Source: JAEUIX01 sp964611125
GTDB lineage: Bacteria > Planctomycetota > Phycisphaerae > Phycisphaerales > UBA1924
Assembly (NCBI GenBank): GCA_964611125.1
Contig: CAZSZO010000001.1
Span: forward strand, 1-64,000
Length of the DNA stretch: 64,000 bases
Reading direction: 5' to 3'
Positions within the stretch are counted from its first letter, which is position 1. Each line of letters begins with the position of its first letter. Below, one piece after another: positions 44,694-53,672 of this stretch. The notes under the pieces were generated by a model. It was given only the letters and a program-made list of their open reading frames with translations. It was not told the origin of the DNA and did not search any database. Both the position numbers and the translations under genes were made by a program.

Positions 44694-46433
44694 ATGCACC
44701 CGATCTTCGACTCGCGTCGTTACCTGATTCCGTTCCGGTCGAGCCTGCTGCCGCAGATCTTCACCGACACGCTGATCGTCGGCGCGGGGGTGGGCGGGCT
44801 GCGGGCGGCCGTCGCCGCCGCGGAGCACGGCGAAGTCATCGTCCTGAGCAAGGACGAACCGGCGACCTCCAACACCGCCTGGGCCCAGGGGGGCATCGCG
44901 GTGGTGCTCGATCAGGCGGACACCTTTCAATCGCACGTTGACGACACCCTCGGCGCGGGCGCCGGATTGTGCGACACCCCGGCGGTGCGCACGGTGGTCG
45001 AGAACGGCCCGGCCCGGATTCGCGAGCTGATCGACTGGGGCATCCGCTTCGACCACGCGCCGGGCTCCAGCGAGCCGGAACTCGGGCGCGAGGGCGGCCA
45101 CGCCTGCCACCGCATCGTGCACACCGACGGCGACGCCACCGGTCGCGAGCTGATGCGCTGCCTGTGGGAGCGCGTCGCGGCCACCCCGGGCGTGCGCGTC
45201 TTCAAGCACTGCTATTCGCTCGACCTGATCACCGCGGGAAGCGAGCCCGGGGCCCCCGTGATGGGCGCGATCACCCATCACCCCAAGTACGGCCTCCAGA
45301 TGATCTGGGCCAAGGCGACCATCCTCGCCGCGGGCGGCGCCGGGATGATCTACCGCGAAACCACCAATCCCAAGACCGCCACCGGCGACGGGATCGCCAT
45401 GGCCTACCGCGCCGGGGCCACGCTGGCCGACATGTCATTCATGCAGTTTCATCCCACGACGCTGTACCTCGCCGGGGCGTCGCGCTCGCTGATCACCGAG
45501 GCGGTCCGCGGCGAGGGCGCTCACCTGCTCGACGAGCAGGGCGAGCGGTTCATGCTCGAAGCCCACCCCATGGCGGAGCTGGCCCCGCGCGACATCGTGA
45601 CCCTGGCGATCACCCGCCGGCTGTCGCAGCGCGGCGGCACCAAGGTCTATCTCGATGTGCGGCACATTGGCGATTTCGCCCGCCGGTTCCCGGGAATCGC
45701 GCAGCTCCTGGCCAAGTTTGACCTCGACCCCGCCAAAGAGCTGATCCCGGTTCACCCCGCGGCTCACTACATGATCGGGGGCGTCCAGACCGACCTGTGC
45801 GGCCGGACCGACCTCCCCGGGCTCTACGCCGTGGGCGAGTGCACCTGCACCGGCCTGCACGGGGCCAACCGGCTGGCGAGCAACTCCCTGCTCGAGGGGC
45901 TGGTGATGGGCGAGATCGCAGGCCGCACCGCCCGCGAACTCACCCAGTACGGGCGCGACCGGCAGCCGGCCGCCAACGGCGCGAGCCTGAGCAACGGTTG
46001 GGGGGCGCCGCCGCGGTCGGCGCCGCTCTCGATCGTCTCCGACATCAGGCCCTCCGACCAGGGCGAGCTCGACCTGACCGACGTGCTCAGCTCGCTCCGC
46101 TCGGCTATGTGGCGCAACGTGGGCATCGAGCGGACGGGCCCGCGCCTGCGCGACGCCATCGATATGGTCGATTTTTGGGCCCGCTACACGCTGGACAAGA
46201 TCTTCGACTCACCCGAAGGGTGGACGGTGCAGAACATCCTGCTGGTCTCGGCCCTGATGGCCCGCTCCGCCGCGTGGCGCGAGGAGTCGCGCGGCTGCCA
46301 CTGGCGGGCCGACGCCCCGGACGCGAACGATCGTTTCCGGGTGCATGACTGCTGGCGGCGGGGCCGCTCCGAGCCGATCCTACGGGCGCTCGACGCGCCG
46401 GTGACCGTGCTCCCGGCGAGCGGGGTCAAGTGA
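44694..46433 (+). CDS. nadB: L-aspartate oxidase
   Basis: This 579-residue FAD enzyme oxidises L-aspartate to iminoaspartate, the first step of de novo NAD synthesis. The dinucleotide site is LIVGAGVGGLRAAVAAAEHG. The active-site segments are TAWAQGGIAVVL, HTDGDATGRELM, FMQFHPTTLY, and PAAHYMIGGVQTDLCGRTD with ECTCTGLHGANRLASNSLLE. These fit NadB rather than succinate dehydrogenase, although the two are related. A flexible insert lies around residues 424-445. nadA and nadC are not next to it. Its TGA overlaps the ATG of the next gene (TGATG). Confidence 0.94.
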   Translation: MHPIFDSRRYLIPFRSSLLPQIFTDTLIVGAGVGGLRAAVAAAEHGEVIVLSKDEPATSNTAWAQGGIAVVLDQADTFQSHVDDTLGAGAGLCDTPAVRTVVENGPARIRELIDWGIRFDHAPGSSEPELGREGGHACHRIVHTDGDATGRELMRCLWERVAATPGVRVFKHCYSLDLITAGSEPGAPVMGAITHHPKYGLQMIWAKATILAAGGAGMIYRETTNPKTATGDGIAMAYRAGATLADMSFMQFHPTTLYLAGASRSLITEAVRGEGAHLLDEQGERFMLEAHPMAELAPRDIVTLAITRRLSQRGGTKVYLDVRHIGDFARRFPGIAQLLAKFDLDPAKELIPVHPAAHYMIGGVQTDLCGRTDLPGLYAVGECTCTGLHGANRLASNSLLEGLVMGEIAGRTARELTQYGRDRQPAANGASLSNGWGAPPRSAPLSIVSDIRPSDQGELDLTDVLSSLRSAMWRNVGIERTGPRLRDAIDMVDFWARYTLDKIFDSPEGWTVQNILLVSALMARSAAWREESRGCHWRADAPDANDRFRVHDCWRRGRSEPILRALDAPVTVLPASGVK

Positions 46434-47071
46434 TGGCAATCGGGCCATTGAGTTCGCCTGCTCGGCGCAAGGGCGCCTCAATCGCGCCTACCACCGCGCC
46501 CCTCCTCGTGCTGGCCAAGTGCCTGGCCGTCTGCGTCGTGGCCGCTGGGTGTGCGGAGGAGGTCAAGGTCATCCGCTACGACCCCTTCCTGGCCCACCTG
46601 CCCGGGGCCGAGGGCGGCAAGCCGCCGGTCGGCGAGCGTCCCCAGACGCCCGTCGACCCGATGGAGCTGCCCCCCGACCAGCTGATCGTGCGCAACGCCG
46701 ACGGCACGACGACGCTGGTTTCAAGGGTCGTGCGGCACCTGGTGGGCCACCTGGCTCGGGTGATGCAGGAGGAAGACGACCGCCTGCTGTATGACCAGCT
46801 CGTGAGCGAAGAAACCAAGCTGCACTTCAGCCGCGAAGGCCAGGAGCCGCGTCAGGCGATCCTCGAGTTCTTCCGCGACAATCACGATGACGTCATCGCC
46901 CTGCTCTCACGCATGCCCGCCGCGGAGCGCTCGCCCGGGGTGGTGCTCTCGAAAGTCGGGCCCAAGCAGTTCAAGCTGGTCCTGAGCGGCACCGCCGCCA
47001 GGGGGCTGAAGTTCACCGAGCTCTGGGTGGTCATGGAGAAGGGCAATTGGAGACTGTGGTGGTTCGCCTAG
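46433..47071 (+). CDS. Putative lipoprotein of unknown function
   Basis: This 212-residue protein has an N-terminal hydrophobic segment ending in a lipobox-like VVAAGCAEE, with Cys about 40, which suggests lipid anchoring. The rest is a small mixed alpha/beta domain with DEERLLYDQLVSEETK-like helical segments (here EEDDRLLYDQLVSEETKL) and a C-terminal ELWVVMEKGNWRLWWFA strand pair. That ending resembles the layout of NTF2-like domains, though I am not certain. It is translationally coupled to nadB. It shares a CTAG stop tetranucleotide with the convergent ATP-grasp gene. Confidence 0.65.
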   Translation: MAIGPLSSPARRKGASIAPTTAPLLVLAKCLAVCVVAAGCAEEVKVIRYDPFLAHLPGAEGGKPPVGERPQTPVDPMELPPDQLIVRNADGTTTLVSRVVRHLVGHLARVMQEEDDRLLYDQLVSEETKLHFSREGQEPRQAILEFFRDNHDDVIALLSRMPAAERSPGVVLSKVGPKQFKLVLSGTAARGLKFTELWVVMEKGNWRLWWFA

Positions 47072-48114
47072 GCCACCAGCGGTGCGGCGTGCTGACTGCG
47101 CTCGGCCAGCTCCGCGGCGACCAGCCGCGCGAGGGCCTGAGGGCCTGAGCGCGGGTCACCGGCGCCGAAGGCCGGTGAATACTCAGGCACGGTGGTGAAC
47201 CCCAGCCCCACGAGGCGGCCCGAAGCGTCCTCCACGATATCCAGACTCGCGGCGTCGATGCCCTCGCGCCGCAGCAGCACGATGAATCGGTCAATCACCG
47301 GGTGGTCGAACTCGGGCAGCGGCTGGTGCTCCTCCGGCGCGCCCTCGGAAAGCCGCACGATCTCGCGACCGGCGATCCGCTCGCTGCCGCGGTGCTGCGG
47401 GACCAGCACGGCGTGCAGATACTCGCCGCCCACGATGTGAACGCGGATCAGCCCCGGACGGCCGCCCGTCCATCGCGCTCCGGGCCCAGCGGGCGCGATG
47501 TGCTCCTGCAACAGCGTGAGACCGTCGGTCGAGGGTTCGAAGAGCGGCCCGTCGGCGTACGCGGCGAGGGCATCGACCGAACCGAACACCGGCGCCCCCG
47601 GGCGGGTGGAGTCGCCAACAGCGCCGGCCGGATTCCAGCGGCTGCGATTGGCGCGAACGACCACGGGCGTCGCCGAGAGTTCGCGGGCGGCGCGAACGAC
47701 CTCATCGCCGGCGACCGCGAGGGCCCGAGGAATCGGGATCCCCGCCGAGCGGAGCAGTTCGCGCTGGTGGAGTTTCGACTGGTCGGCGGCAAACGCAGCG
47801 CCGCCGTTGATCACGCGGGGACGAGACGACGCCGCCGACGACTGCCCGCCGAGCGAATCGAGCCCGCCGGGCGACTCAAGCCAATCGAGCACGCGGCGTG
47901 CTGGTTCGTTCGCACGAGTGGATCCGTGAGCGGGTCCAGCGCCGGTGAAGCCCGTTCGGGCGCCGAGCCAGTTCAGGATGACCCCATCGGGGCGCTGACC
48001 GGAAGCGCGCAGGGCCGAGGGACTGACGAGGACTGGCCGCAAACCCTCGCGCGTGAAGGCCGCGACGAGGGGTTCAACGGTCGGACGGGAATCGTGAAGA
48101 ATGTACGCGTTCAT
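47068..48114 (-). CDS. ATP-grasp domain protein (RimK/D-Ala-D-Ala-ligase-like fold)
   Basis: This 348-residue cytoplasmic protein has a pre-ATP-grasp N-terminal segment (MNAYILHDSRPTVEPLVAAF). The ATP-grasp order follows: SKLHQRELLRSAGIPIPRAL, PVVVRANRS, LLQEHIAP, LIRVHIVGGEYLHAVLVP and the metal-site region IDAASLDIVEDASGRLVGLGF. The nearest layout is the RimK/LysX glutamate-ligase-like group, which forms amide bonds using ATP. The C-terminal Asn expected in that family's NxxPE motif is not clear. Substrates are unknown, and no peptide or carrier-protein gene is adjacent. AAGG lies about 10 nt before the ATG. Confidence 0.7.
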   Translation of the reverse strand: MNAYILHDSRPTVEPLVAAFTREGLRPVLVSPSALRASGQRPDGVILNWLGARTGFTGAGPAHGSTRANEPARRVLDWLESPGGLDSLGGQSSAASSRPRVINGGAAFAADQSKLHQRELLRSAGIPIPRALAVAGDEVVRAARELSATPVVVRANRSRWNPAGAVGDSTRPGAPVFGSVDALAAYADGPLFEPSTDGLTLLQEHIAPAGPGARWTGGRPGLIRVHIVGGEYLHAVLVPQHRGSERIAGREIVRLSEGAPEEHQPLPEFDHPVIDRFIVLLRREGIDAASLDIVEDASGRLVGLGFTTVPEYSPAFGAGDPRSGPQALARLVAAELAERSQHAAPLVA

Positions 48115-48610
48115 GATGGCGCCTTGTGCGGCCCAGCCGCGGAGGGCATCCGCTGGCGGCCGGAACGACCGCGGCGAGGGGCCGCGGAAGAGGGGATCCG
48201 AGCAATTGAGTTGTGAAGCGGAGGAGGGGTGGAACGGAGCGGATCAGGGTGGATTCCACCGTTGGCCGCTGCCGAGGGCCGGATTTGCTACGCGCGTTTA
48301 CACGTACAAAGTCGGGCTTGTCGCCAGCAATGCTGGACTTGGGCCATTGGGCCCGCATGAGTGCTCACGCGCTGGCGCGGTTGCATACCAGCCACGATCG
48401 TGGCGGGCATGCAGGCGGACTGGCGGGCGTGATGCAACATGGAGATGGGAACCGATACGGGCCCGAAGGGCGGCCGGTTCGACAAACCAGCGTAGGTCCT
48501 GGCGCGGGGCGCATCAAGGTGTGATGAACCGCCGCCAGACTGGGAGCCGACCCGGCCAGCTGGGTGGCGGGAGCGATTTGTCGGCGACGTGGTCCGTACC
48601 ATGCAGCCAG
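48115..48610. other. Divergent intergenic region without a recognised gene
   Basis: Open frames of about 100 codons exist on both strands (48213-48524 plus, 48288-48635 minus), but none has recognisable features. A 13-nt palindrome, CCAGCA-A-TGCTGG (48324-48336), might be an operator. The only promoter-like element is TACCAT at 48597-48602. Confidence 0.35.
48597..48602 (+). promoter_or_regulatory. Putative -10 element (TACCAT) of a leaderless promoter
   Basis: TACCAT ends 8 nt before the ATG at 48611, the same hexamer and spacing as at nadB. It overlaps an alternative ATG (48601), which argues against that start. Confidence 0.48.
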
Positions 48611-51600
48611 ATGCCCCCCCCCCCGCCCGTGACAAAGGGACTGTCGGTTCGCACCACTGGTCTGGTGATCGCCGCGGGGGTGTTCCTCATCGGCGCAGGC
48701 GTGCTGGGGCTTTTGGCCGTGCGCGGGGGATTCGCAGGAACCGGCCCTGGCAACCAGCAGGGGCGTGCGGCCCCGATCATGCCGCCGACGCCCGTGGATA
48801 TCACGGGCGCTGGGTTGCAGAACGCGGGTCGAGCCCGGGTCCAGTTTGTTGACCGCAACGACCCCACCCGAGTTGTGGGATATCTCGAATGGGCGGCGCT
48901 CAACCCGACCGGCGCGGGAAAGGCCACGGTCACCGAGCCGCGCGCCGTCATTTATCTGCGCGACGGCCGGACGCTCAACGTCGCGGCGTCGACCGGGGTG
49001 ATGTCGTATCCGGCCGGGCGCATCGAGCAGACTGAATCCGGCGTGTTTCAAGGCGGCGTCACGATCTCGATGACCGAGCAACCGGCCGGGATGGGCGGAG
49101 GCGACGAGGCGGCGCGGGCGGTCGGAGCCGTGGGGGGCGCGCCGGCGCTGCGGCTGTTCACGCCGACGCTCGCATTCAACGTCGTGCTCGGTGAGGTCCG
49201 GGCCGATGAGGCCTTCCGCGTTTCGAGCGAGCAGTTTGAGCTGGCCGGGCGCGGGCTGCGGCTGGTGGGCGACCAGGTGGCCAGCAGCATCTCGGCGGAG
49301 ATCGACCACACCGAGTACGCCTGGCTCGCCCTCGACCGGCGCGGGCTGGTGAAGGCCAAGCCCGAGCAGCCCGCGGCGGCCGCCAAGCCCAAGCCCCCCG
49401 CCGGTCCACCTAAAGAGAGCTTCTACGGCGCGGCCCTGCGCGACCGCGTTGTGGTGCGGCGGCGCAACTTAACAGTGAAAGCGGAGTCGCTCGAGGCCTG
49501 GGCGCGACTGCTCGATAACACCCTGCCCGCCACCGCCATCGGCGGGGCGCCGAAGGCGGCCGATGACCGGTCGGCTTCCGATCCGCGCGTCGGCCCGGGC
49601 GCAGGGCCCAAACCTCCGGTTCAGACCTTCCTCCAGCCTGCGGCCCCCCCACCACCCCCACTCCCCCCACCACCCGCCCCGCCGAAGCGCTCGGCGCCAA
49701 TCCCCGGCGAGCCTGAAAGCCTCTTCACCGGTCAGGACGATCCCAACCTGGTCATCGTCACTTGGGCGGGCCCGCTGGTGGTGGCGCCCCTCGCCAGCCG
49801 GCCAAGCGGGCCCTTGGACGGCGAGGAGCTGGCCGCGGCGTTCACGGGGGGCCAGCCCGGCGGCGAGATGGGCGCCGTTGAGGTGACCGACTCGGACCTC
49901 GGGGCCCACGCCTCGGCCGCCCGCCTCGGGTATGGCGCGACCTCGCGCACCGCGTGGGTGAAGAGCGACCCGACCCGGCCCGACGACGTTGCGCGCCTGG
50001 GCCTGACGGGGAAGGGTGAGTTCCTCGTCAGCGACGCCCGGCTCAACCTGGGTTCAGGAGTCGGCGTGGCGCGGGGGTATAAGAAGCTGATCGCGGGCGA
50101 TTCGACCGAGGCCCACCCCCGATCGATCGAGGCCGACGGCCAGACCGACTTCGTGCTGACCACCCGCAACGGCTGGCTGGGCGACAAGCTGCGCGAGGTG
50201 ATTTTCCAGGCGCCGGAAGTCCCAGGACGGGTGGGAGGGGTGCTGGCGCGGGACGGGGCTTCGACATTTGCGGCTCGATCAGCGCGGGCCGAGTTCATCG
50301 GCGCCGCCCAGCCGGGTGGGGCCTTTGACGGGCAACTCTCGCGCCTGGTGGCGGAGGGGGCCGTCAAGGCGAACGACGACGGTGGCGGCGGGCTGATGGG
50401 CAATCGACTCGAGCTGGCCTTTGAGCCCTCCCCCACTGGCAGGGGGGCGGACCCGACGACGCTGGTGGTTGAGGGCGGCGTCCGGGGCGAGCGTGACGGC
50501 TGGGTGATCAGCGGCGAACCGGGAAGCAAGCTCACCGCCAACCTGGAGCGCGACGAGCGCAACAACGTGCAGGTGAAAGACGCCCGCGTTGAGGGCGGCG
50601 CCAAGGTCGAGGGGCAGGGCGTTGTCGCCAAGGCCGATCAGATCCGCGTCGACGTGCCCGCCCAGCTGATCGACTTCCTCGGCCGCGGCGAGGGCGCGCC
50701 GGGGCTGGGCCAAGCCGGGCTGGTGACCCTGGAGCGCGACGGCGGGATCATCAGCGGCCCGCAGATGCAGCTCAACGGGCATCGCGAGGAGTTGTTCGTC
50801 TTCGGGCCCGGCGCACTCGACTATCGAACGCCGGTGAAGCTCGCACCCGCAACCCGGCCGAGCGGGGGCCTGGGCGGGGGGACGGGGGCGGTGGAGAGCC
50901 CGCTGGAATCACGGGCTCCCGAACCCGCGGCGGAGCGGCCGCAGAACGTGCAGATCGTCTGGACCCGCTCGATGCAGTTCGGCAACGTCGACGGCCGGGC
51001 CGAGTGCGTGGGCGGCGTGGTGGCCCGATCCAAGCCAAGCGAGGACGAAGAAGACACGCTGCGTGCCGAGCGGATCGTGCTGGCATTCTCGCCGGGCAAG
51101 ACCGTGAACGCCCCCGTGCTCGATGGGGACCCTGCGCCCGCAGCCCCACCACCCCGCCGCCTCTTGCGGGCCGAAGTGATCGGCGAGTCCAACGAGCGCG
51201 AGGGCGGGGCGCGGGCGTCGATCGAATCGCGCCGGTTCGCGCCGGCTGGCGCCGCGATCACGGCGATCGCCAGCCCCGCTGGCGGAGGTGGTGAGGGGGG
51301 AGCCGAGCGGGTGATCGAGCGGCTGCTGCATATTGAGGGTGACCGGATCATCGACGACGAGGAGCTGTTGAAACTGTCAGTCCCCGGGCCGGGACGCCTG
51401 CTGGTGGATGATCGGCGGGCGCCCCCGGCGAAGGCCGCGGATCCGAGCGTTGTGCAAGCGGACCCCGGCGCGGCTGCGCTGCCCGCCGATCTCTCCGGAG
51501 CGCGGGGAACCACCCTGTTCCGCTGGGGCGTGGCCGCGGTGGCTGCAGGTGGCAATGGGGCCGGTAATGGAGCTGGTAACGGGGTTGGCGATGGGGCTGG

Positions 51601-52036
51601 TGGCGGCGGCGGGCTGGAGTTCACCCGCGGCGACGGCTTGGTGAAGCTCTTCGGCGGGGTCAAGATCTTCCACCGCCCCGCGCCGGGCGAACCGGTGACC
51701 ACCATCAACGCCGATCTGGTGCAGGCGACGGTGCGCTCGGCGGCGACCCCTGGGCGGAGCGAGGCGTATGTGCCAGGCAAGCAGGCGGAGCTGCTCTCAG
51801 CCGCGGCGATTGGAAACGTCACAGCGCGGGGCGAAAACGGGGCCCAGTTGACCGCCGACAGAGCGATGTTTGATGCCCTGAGGCAGAGCATCGACGCGTC
51901 AGCAGACGCCCCGAACAGGGTGCTTTTTGCGCCGCCCAACTCCGGCACGCCGGTGCAGGCCCGCAGGTTGCTCTGGGAGATCGCGGCGTCACGCTGGACG
52001 ATTCAGGAGCCGGCGCCGATTGTGGCGCCGCGATGA
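48611..52036 (+). CDS. Large LptA/LptC-like envelope protein
   Basis: This 1141-residue protein has one N-terminal membrane segment (about residues 12-35, TTGLVIAAGVFLIGAGVLGLL) and a very long periplasmic part. Near residue 70 comes an LptC-like strand series (VQFVDRNDPTRVVGYLEWAA, RTLNVAASTGVMSYPAGRI). Between about 480 and 740 there are OstA/LptA-like patterns (ADGQTDFVLTTRNGWLG, VVEGGVRGERDGWVISGEPG, VEGGAKVEGQGVVAKADQI). Such domains carry lipopolysaccharide from the inner to the outer membrane. The protein is several times longer than normal LptA or LptC, and Pro-rich and Gly/Ala/Asn-rich linkers join the blocks. A run of eleven C directly follows the ATG (48614-48624). It converges with nuoC. 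Confidence 0.5.
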   Translation: MPPPPPVTKGLSVRTTGLVIAAGVFLIGAGVLGLLAVRGGFAGTGPGNQQGRAAPIMPPTPVDITGAGLQNAGRARVQFVDRNDPTRVVGYLEWAALNPTGAGKATVTEPRAVIYLRDGRTLNVAASTGVMSYPAGRIEQTESGVFQGGVTISMTEQPAGMGGGDEAARAVGAVGGAPALRLFTPTLAFNVVLGEVRADEAFRVSSEQFELAGRGLRLVGDQVASSISAEIDHTEYAWLALDRRGLVKAKPEQPAAAAKPKPPAGPPKESFYGAALRDRVVVRRRNLTVKAESLEAWARLLDNTLPATAIGGAPKAADDRSASDPRVGPGAGPKPPVQTFLQPAAPPPPPLPPPPAPPKRSAPIPGEPESLFTGQDDPNLVIVTWAGPLVVAPLASRPSGPLDGEELAAAFTGGQPGGEMGAVEVTDSDLGAHASAARLGYGATSRTAWVKSDPTRPDDVARLGLTGKGEFLVSDARLNLGSGVGVARGYKKLIAGDSTEAHPRSIEADGQTDFVLTTRNGWLGDKLREVIFQAPEVPGRVGGVLARDGASTFAARSARAEFIGAAQPGGAFDGQLSRLVAEGAVKANDDGGGGLMGNRLELAFEPSPTGRGADPTTLVVEGGVRGERDGWVISGEPGSKLTANLERDERNNVQVKDARVEGGAKVEGQGVVAKADQIRVDVPAQLIDFLGRGEGAPGLGQAGLVTLERDGGIISGPQMQLNGHREELFVFGPGALDYRTPVKLAPATRPSGGLGGGTGAVESPLESRAPEPAAERPQNVQIVWTRSMQFGNVDGRAECVGGVVARSKPSEDEEDTLRAERIVLAFSPGKTVNAPVLDGDPAPAAPPPRRLLRAEVIGESNEREGGARASIESRRFAPAGAAITAIASPAGGGGEGGAERVIERLLHIEGDRIIDDEELLKLSVPGPGRLLVDDRRAPPAKAADPSVVQADPGAAALPADLSGARGTTLFRWGVAAVAAGGNGAGNGAGNGVGDGAGGGGGLEFTRGDGLVKLFGGVKIFHRPAPGEPVTTINADLVQATVRSAATPGRSEAYVPGKQAELLSAAAIGNVTARGENGAQLTADRAMFDALRQSIDASADAPNRVLFAPPNSGTPVQARRLLWEIAASRWTIQEPAPIVAPR

Positions 52037-52067
52037 GCGTGACGGCGACCGGCGAGGATCAAGCGGC

Positions 52068-52628
52068 TCAAGCGTCGCTGCGGTCGACGACGCGGTAAGA
52101 CTCGCGCTCGCCGCGACCGCGAAGCGGGTAGTCCTTGCGGAGCGGGTGGGCCGGGAACTCCTCCCACATCAGGATCCGGCGGAGGTCCGGGTGGTTGCGG
52201 AAGCGGATCCCGAGCATGTCGAAGATCTCGCGCTCCATCCACTCGGCGCCGGCCCAGAGGTCGGTGACGCTGTCGAGGAACAGTGCGGGGTCTTCCTCGA
52301 TGCCAGCGGTGGGGCGTGAGGGATCAAGGAAGGCCTTGACGAAGAACCGCTCGTCGCGCTCGTGCGACATCAGGGCGTAGACCACACCGAAGCGGCCGAG
52401 GGTCTTGGACGGGTAATCGAGGTAATCGATACCTGAGATGTCGGTGAGGAAGTTGTAGCTGGTCCGCGGATCGTCGCGCAGGAACGCCAGCACGGGGTGC
52501 ACATCGGCGGGCTCAACGATCAGCGTCGATTGCCCGCGGAACTCGGTCGCCCGGAACCGCTTCCTGGGAAACTGCTGCTTGAGGATGGCGAAGGCGGGAT
52601 GGTCGAGGTTGGGCTTGGCCGCTGGCAT
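52068..52628 (-). CDS. nuoC: NADH-quinone oxidoreductase subunit C
   Basis: This 186-residue protein is the 30-kDa subunit of respiratory complex I, in the peripheral arm facing the cytoplasm. The family signature is present as ERFFVKAFLD, GAEWMEREIFDMLGIRFRNH, and then PDLRRILMWEEFPAHPLRKD. The N-terminal region (HPVLAFLRDDPRTSYNFLTDISGIDYLDYP) matches too. It is a separate NuoC, not fused to NuoD. No other nuo gene is beside it: the next genes on this strand are unrelated, and the plus-strand gene ends 31 nt away. TAAACT ends 6 nt before the ATG, consistent with its own leaderless promoter. Confidence 0.93.
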   Translation of the reverse strand: MPAAKPNLDHPAFAILKQQFPRKRFRATEFRGQSTLIVEPADVHPVLAFLRDDPRTSYNFLTDISGIDYLDYPSKTLGRFGVVYALMSHERDERFFVKAFLDPSRPTAGIEEDPALFLDSVTDLWAGAEWMEREIFDMLGIRFRNHPDLRRILMWEEFPAHPLRKDYPLRGRGERESYRVVDRSDA

Positions 52629-52634
52629 GGGGCG

Positions 52635-52640
52635 AGTTTA
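52635..52640 (-). promoter_or_regulatory. Putative -10 element (TAAACT) of a leaderless promoter for nuoC
   Basis: On the minus strand TAAACT is followed by six C/G bases and the ATG at 52628. No Shine-Dalgarno is present. Confidence 0.48.
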
Positions 52641-52667
52641 GGGGCTCGTCCGGCCGTTGTCAGCCGT

Positions 52668-53051
52668 TCACCGACGCCGCCGCACCAGGATCCGGTCGCA
52701 TTTGTCGAGCGGGGTGTCGCTGATGATCTCCCAGCCGAGCTCGCCGAAGCGATTGACCGAGTACATGAGCGGCCAGAACCGCCGCTGCATCGGCCCCAGC
52801 TCGTTGCGGAAGATCGTGTTGTCGACGCTGGGCTGGAGGGGGATCTCGATCTTCTGCACCGCCCGGTCGGTCACCAGGGCGGCTTCGCCGTCCTGCAGGA
52901 CCAACTCGGCATATTCCCACCTGGGTCGTGGGTCTTCGCCCCTGGGTTCGTTTTTATCCCTCGTTTGGGGTCCGGACAATCCGAGTCCGAAGCCCACGGC
53001 CATGATGGCGCACCCACTGCCCAGCCCGATGACGAAGCCGCGCGTGTTCAT
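52668..53051 (-). CDS. Small membrane-anchored or secreted protein of unknown function
   Basis: This 127-residue protein starts with a hydrophobic segment (about residues 6-26, VIGLGSGCAIMAVGFGLGLS) that could be a signal anchor. A charged linker and a small domain with RWEYAELVLQDGEAALVTD and NRFGELGWEIISDTP follow. The latter pair resembles the short 'LGxxGWE' proteins (DUF4177-like), but I am not sure. A clear GGAGG lies about 7 nt before the ATG. Lies between nuoC and the CBS gene on the same strand. Confidence 0.68.
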   Translation of the reverse strand: MNTRGFVIGLGSGCAIMAVGFGLGLSGPQTRDKNEPRGEDPRPRWEYAELVLQDGEAALVTDRAVQKIEIPLQPSVDNTIFRNELGPMQRRFWPLMYSVNRFGELGWEIISDTPLDKCDRILVRRRR

Positions 53052-53126
53052 TGGAGCCTCCAGAGATTGCCGGTGGAACGGTCCAGCCGGGTAGAACTTG
53101 CCCGCAAAGGCCGCCAGTGGCGCCGG

Positions 53127-53600
53127 TCAGCCGCGGCCGAGGTTCGGCAGCAGCAGGCGAAGGATGTCGTGCCTGGACACCATGCCCACGGGCTTACCGC
53201 CCCTGACCACGGGGACATGCTTCATGTTTTTGGCCAGCATGATGCGCAGCACCTCGCCGATGGGCTCATCAGGGCCGACCGTGAAGACATCGCGGCTCAT
53301 GACATCCCGGGCCCGCAGCTTGCCAGCCTTGGCGTAGATCTCGCGGAGTTCCTCCCAGGTGGCGGCGCGGGCCCCGAAAATCGCGGGGGCGAGCTCAAGG
53401 GAATAGGAAATCCACCGGCCGATGCTGGTGAAATCACTCTCCGAGATGATGCCCAGGAGGTTGTCCTGCGCGTCGGCGATGACAACCGAGCCGATATCGA
53501 GGCCGGACATCATCCCGGCGATCTCGACGACCAGGGTCTCCGGGCGCGCGCTGATGCACGGGCTGGTCATGATGTCGCGGACGTGGGTCGGATCAGGCAT
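53127..53600 (-). CDS. CBS-domain-pair protein
   Basis: This 157-residue protein is made of two CBS motifs. CBS1 spans residues 5-65 (VRDIMTSPCISARPETLVVE, IGSVVIADAQDNLLGIISESD) and CBS2 spans about 95-150 (ARDVMSRDVFTVGPDEPIGE, HVPVVRGGKPVGMVSRHDIL). Between them is a helical insert with WISYSLELAPAIFGAR. Paired CBS motifs bind adenosyl ligands (AMP, ATP, SAM) and act as energy or redox sensors, often regulating another protein. No effector domain is present. AAGGGGG about 6 nt upstream supports the ATG. It follows the MmgE/PrpD gene by 73 nt on the same strand. Confidence 0.88.
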   Translation of the reverse strand: MPDPTHVRDIMTSPCISARPETLVVEIAGMMSGLDIGSVVIADAQDNLLGIISESDFTSIGRWISYSLELAPAIFGARAATWEELREIYAKAGKLRARDVMSRDVFTVGPDEPIGEVLRIMLAKNMKHVPVVRGGKPVGMVSRHDILRLLLPNLGRG

Positions 53601-53672
53601 GTCGCCCCCTTGGCTTCTTTCGCTTCAGAGAATACCGCAAGACCGACCTGTTCGCCCGCTCAGACCAGGGGA

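Noticed and set aside
48101..48610. 170-codon N-terminal extension of the LptA-like gene
   Set aside because: It begins inside the divergent ATP-grasp gene and passes through non-conserved sequence. The -10-like box before 48611 and the membrane segment right after it argue for the later start.
48601..48633. ATG at 48601 as the start of the LptA-like protein
   Set aside because: It is out of frame, ends after ten codons, and overlaps the TACCAT element.
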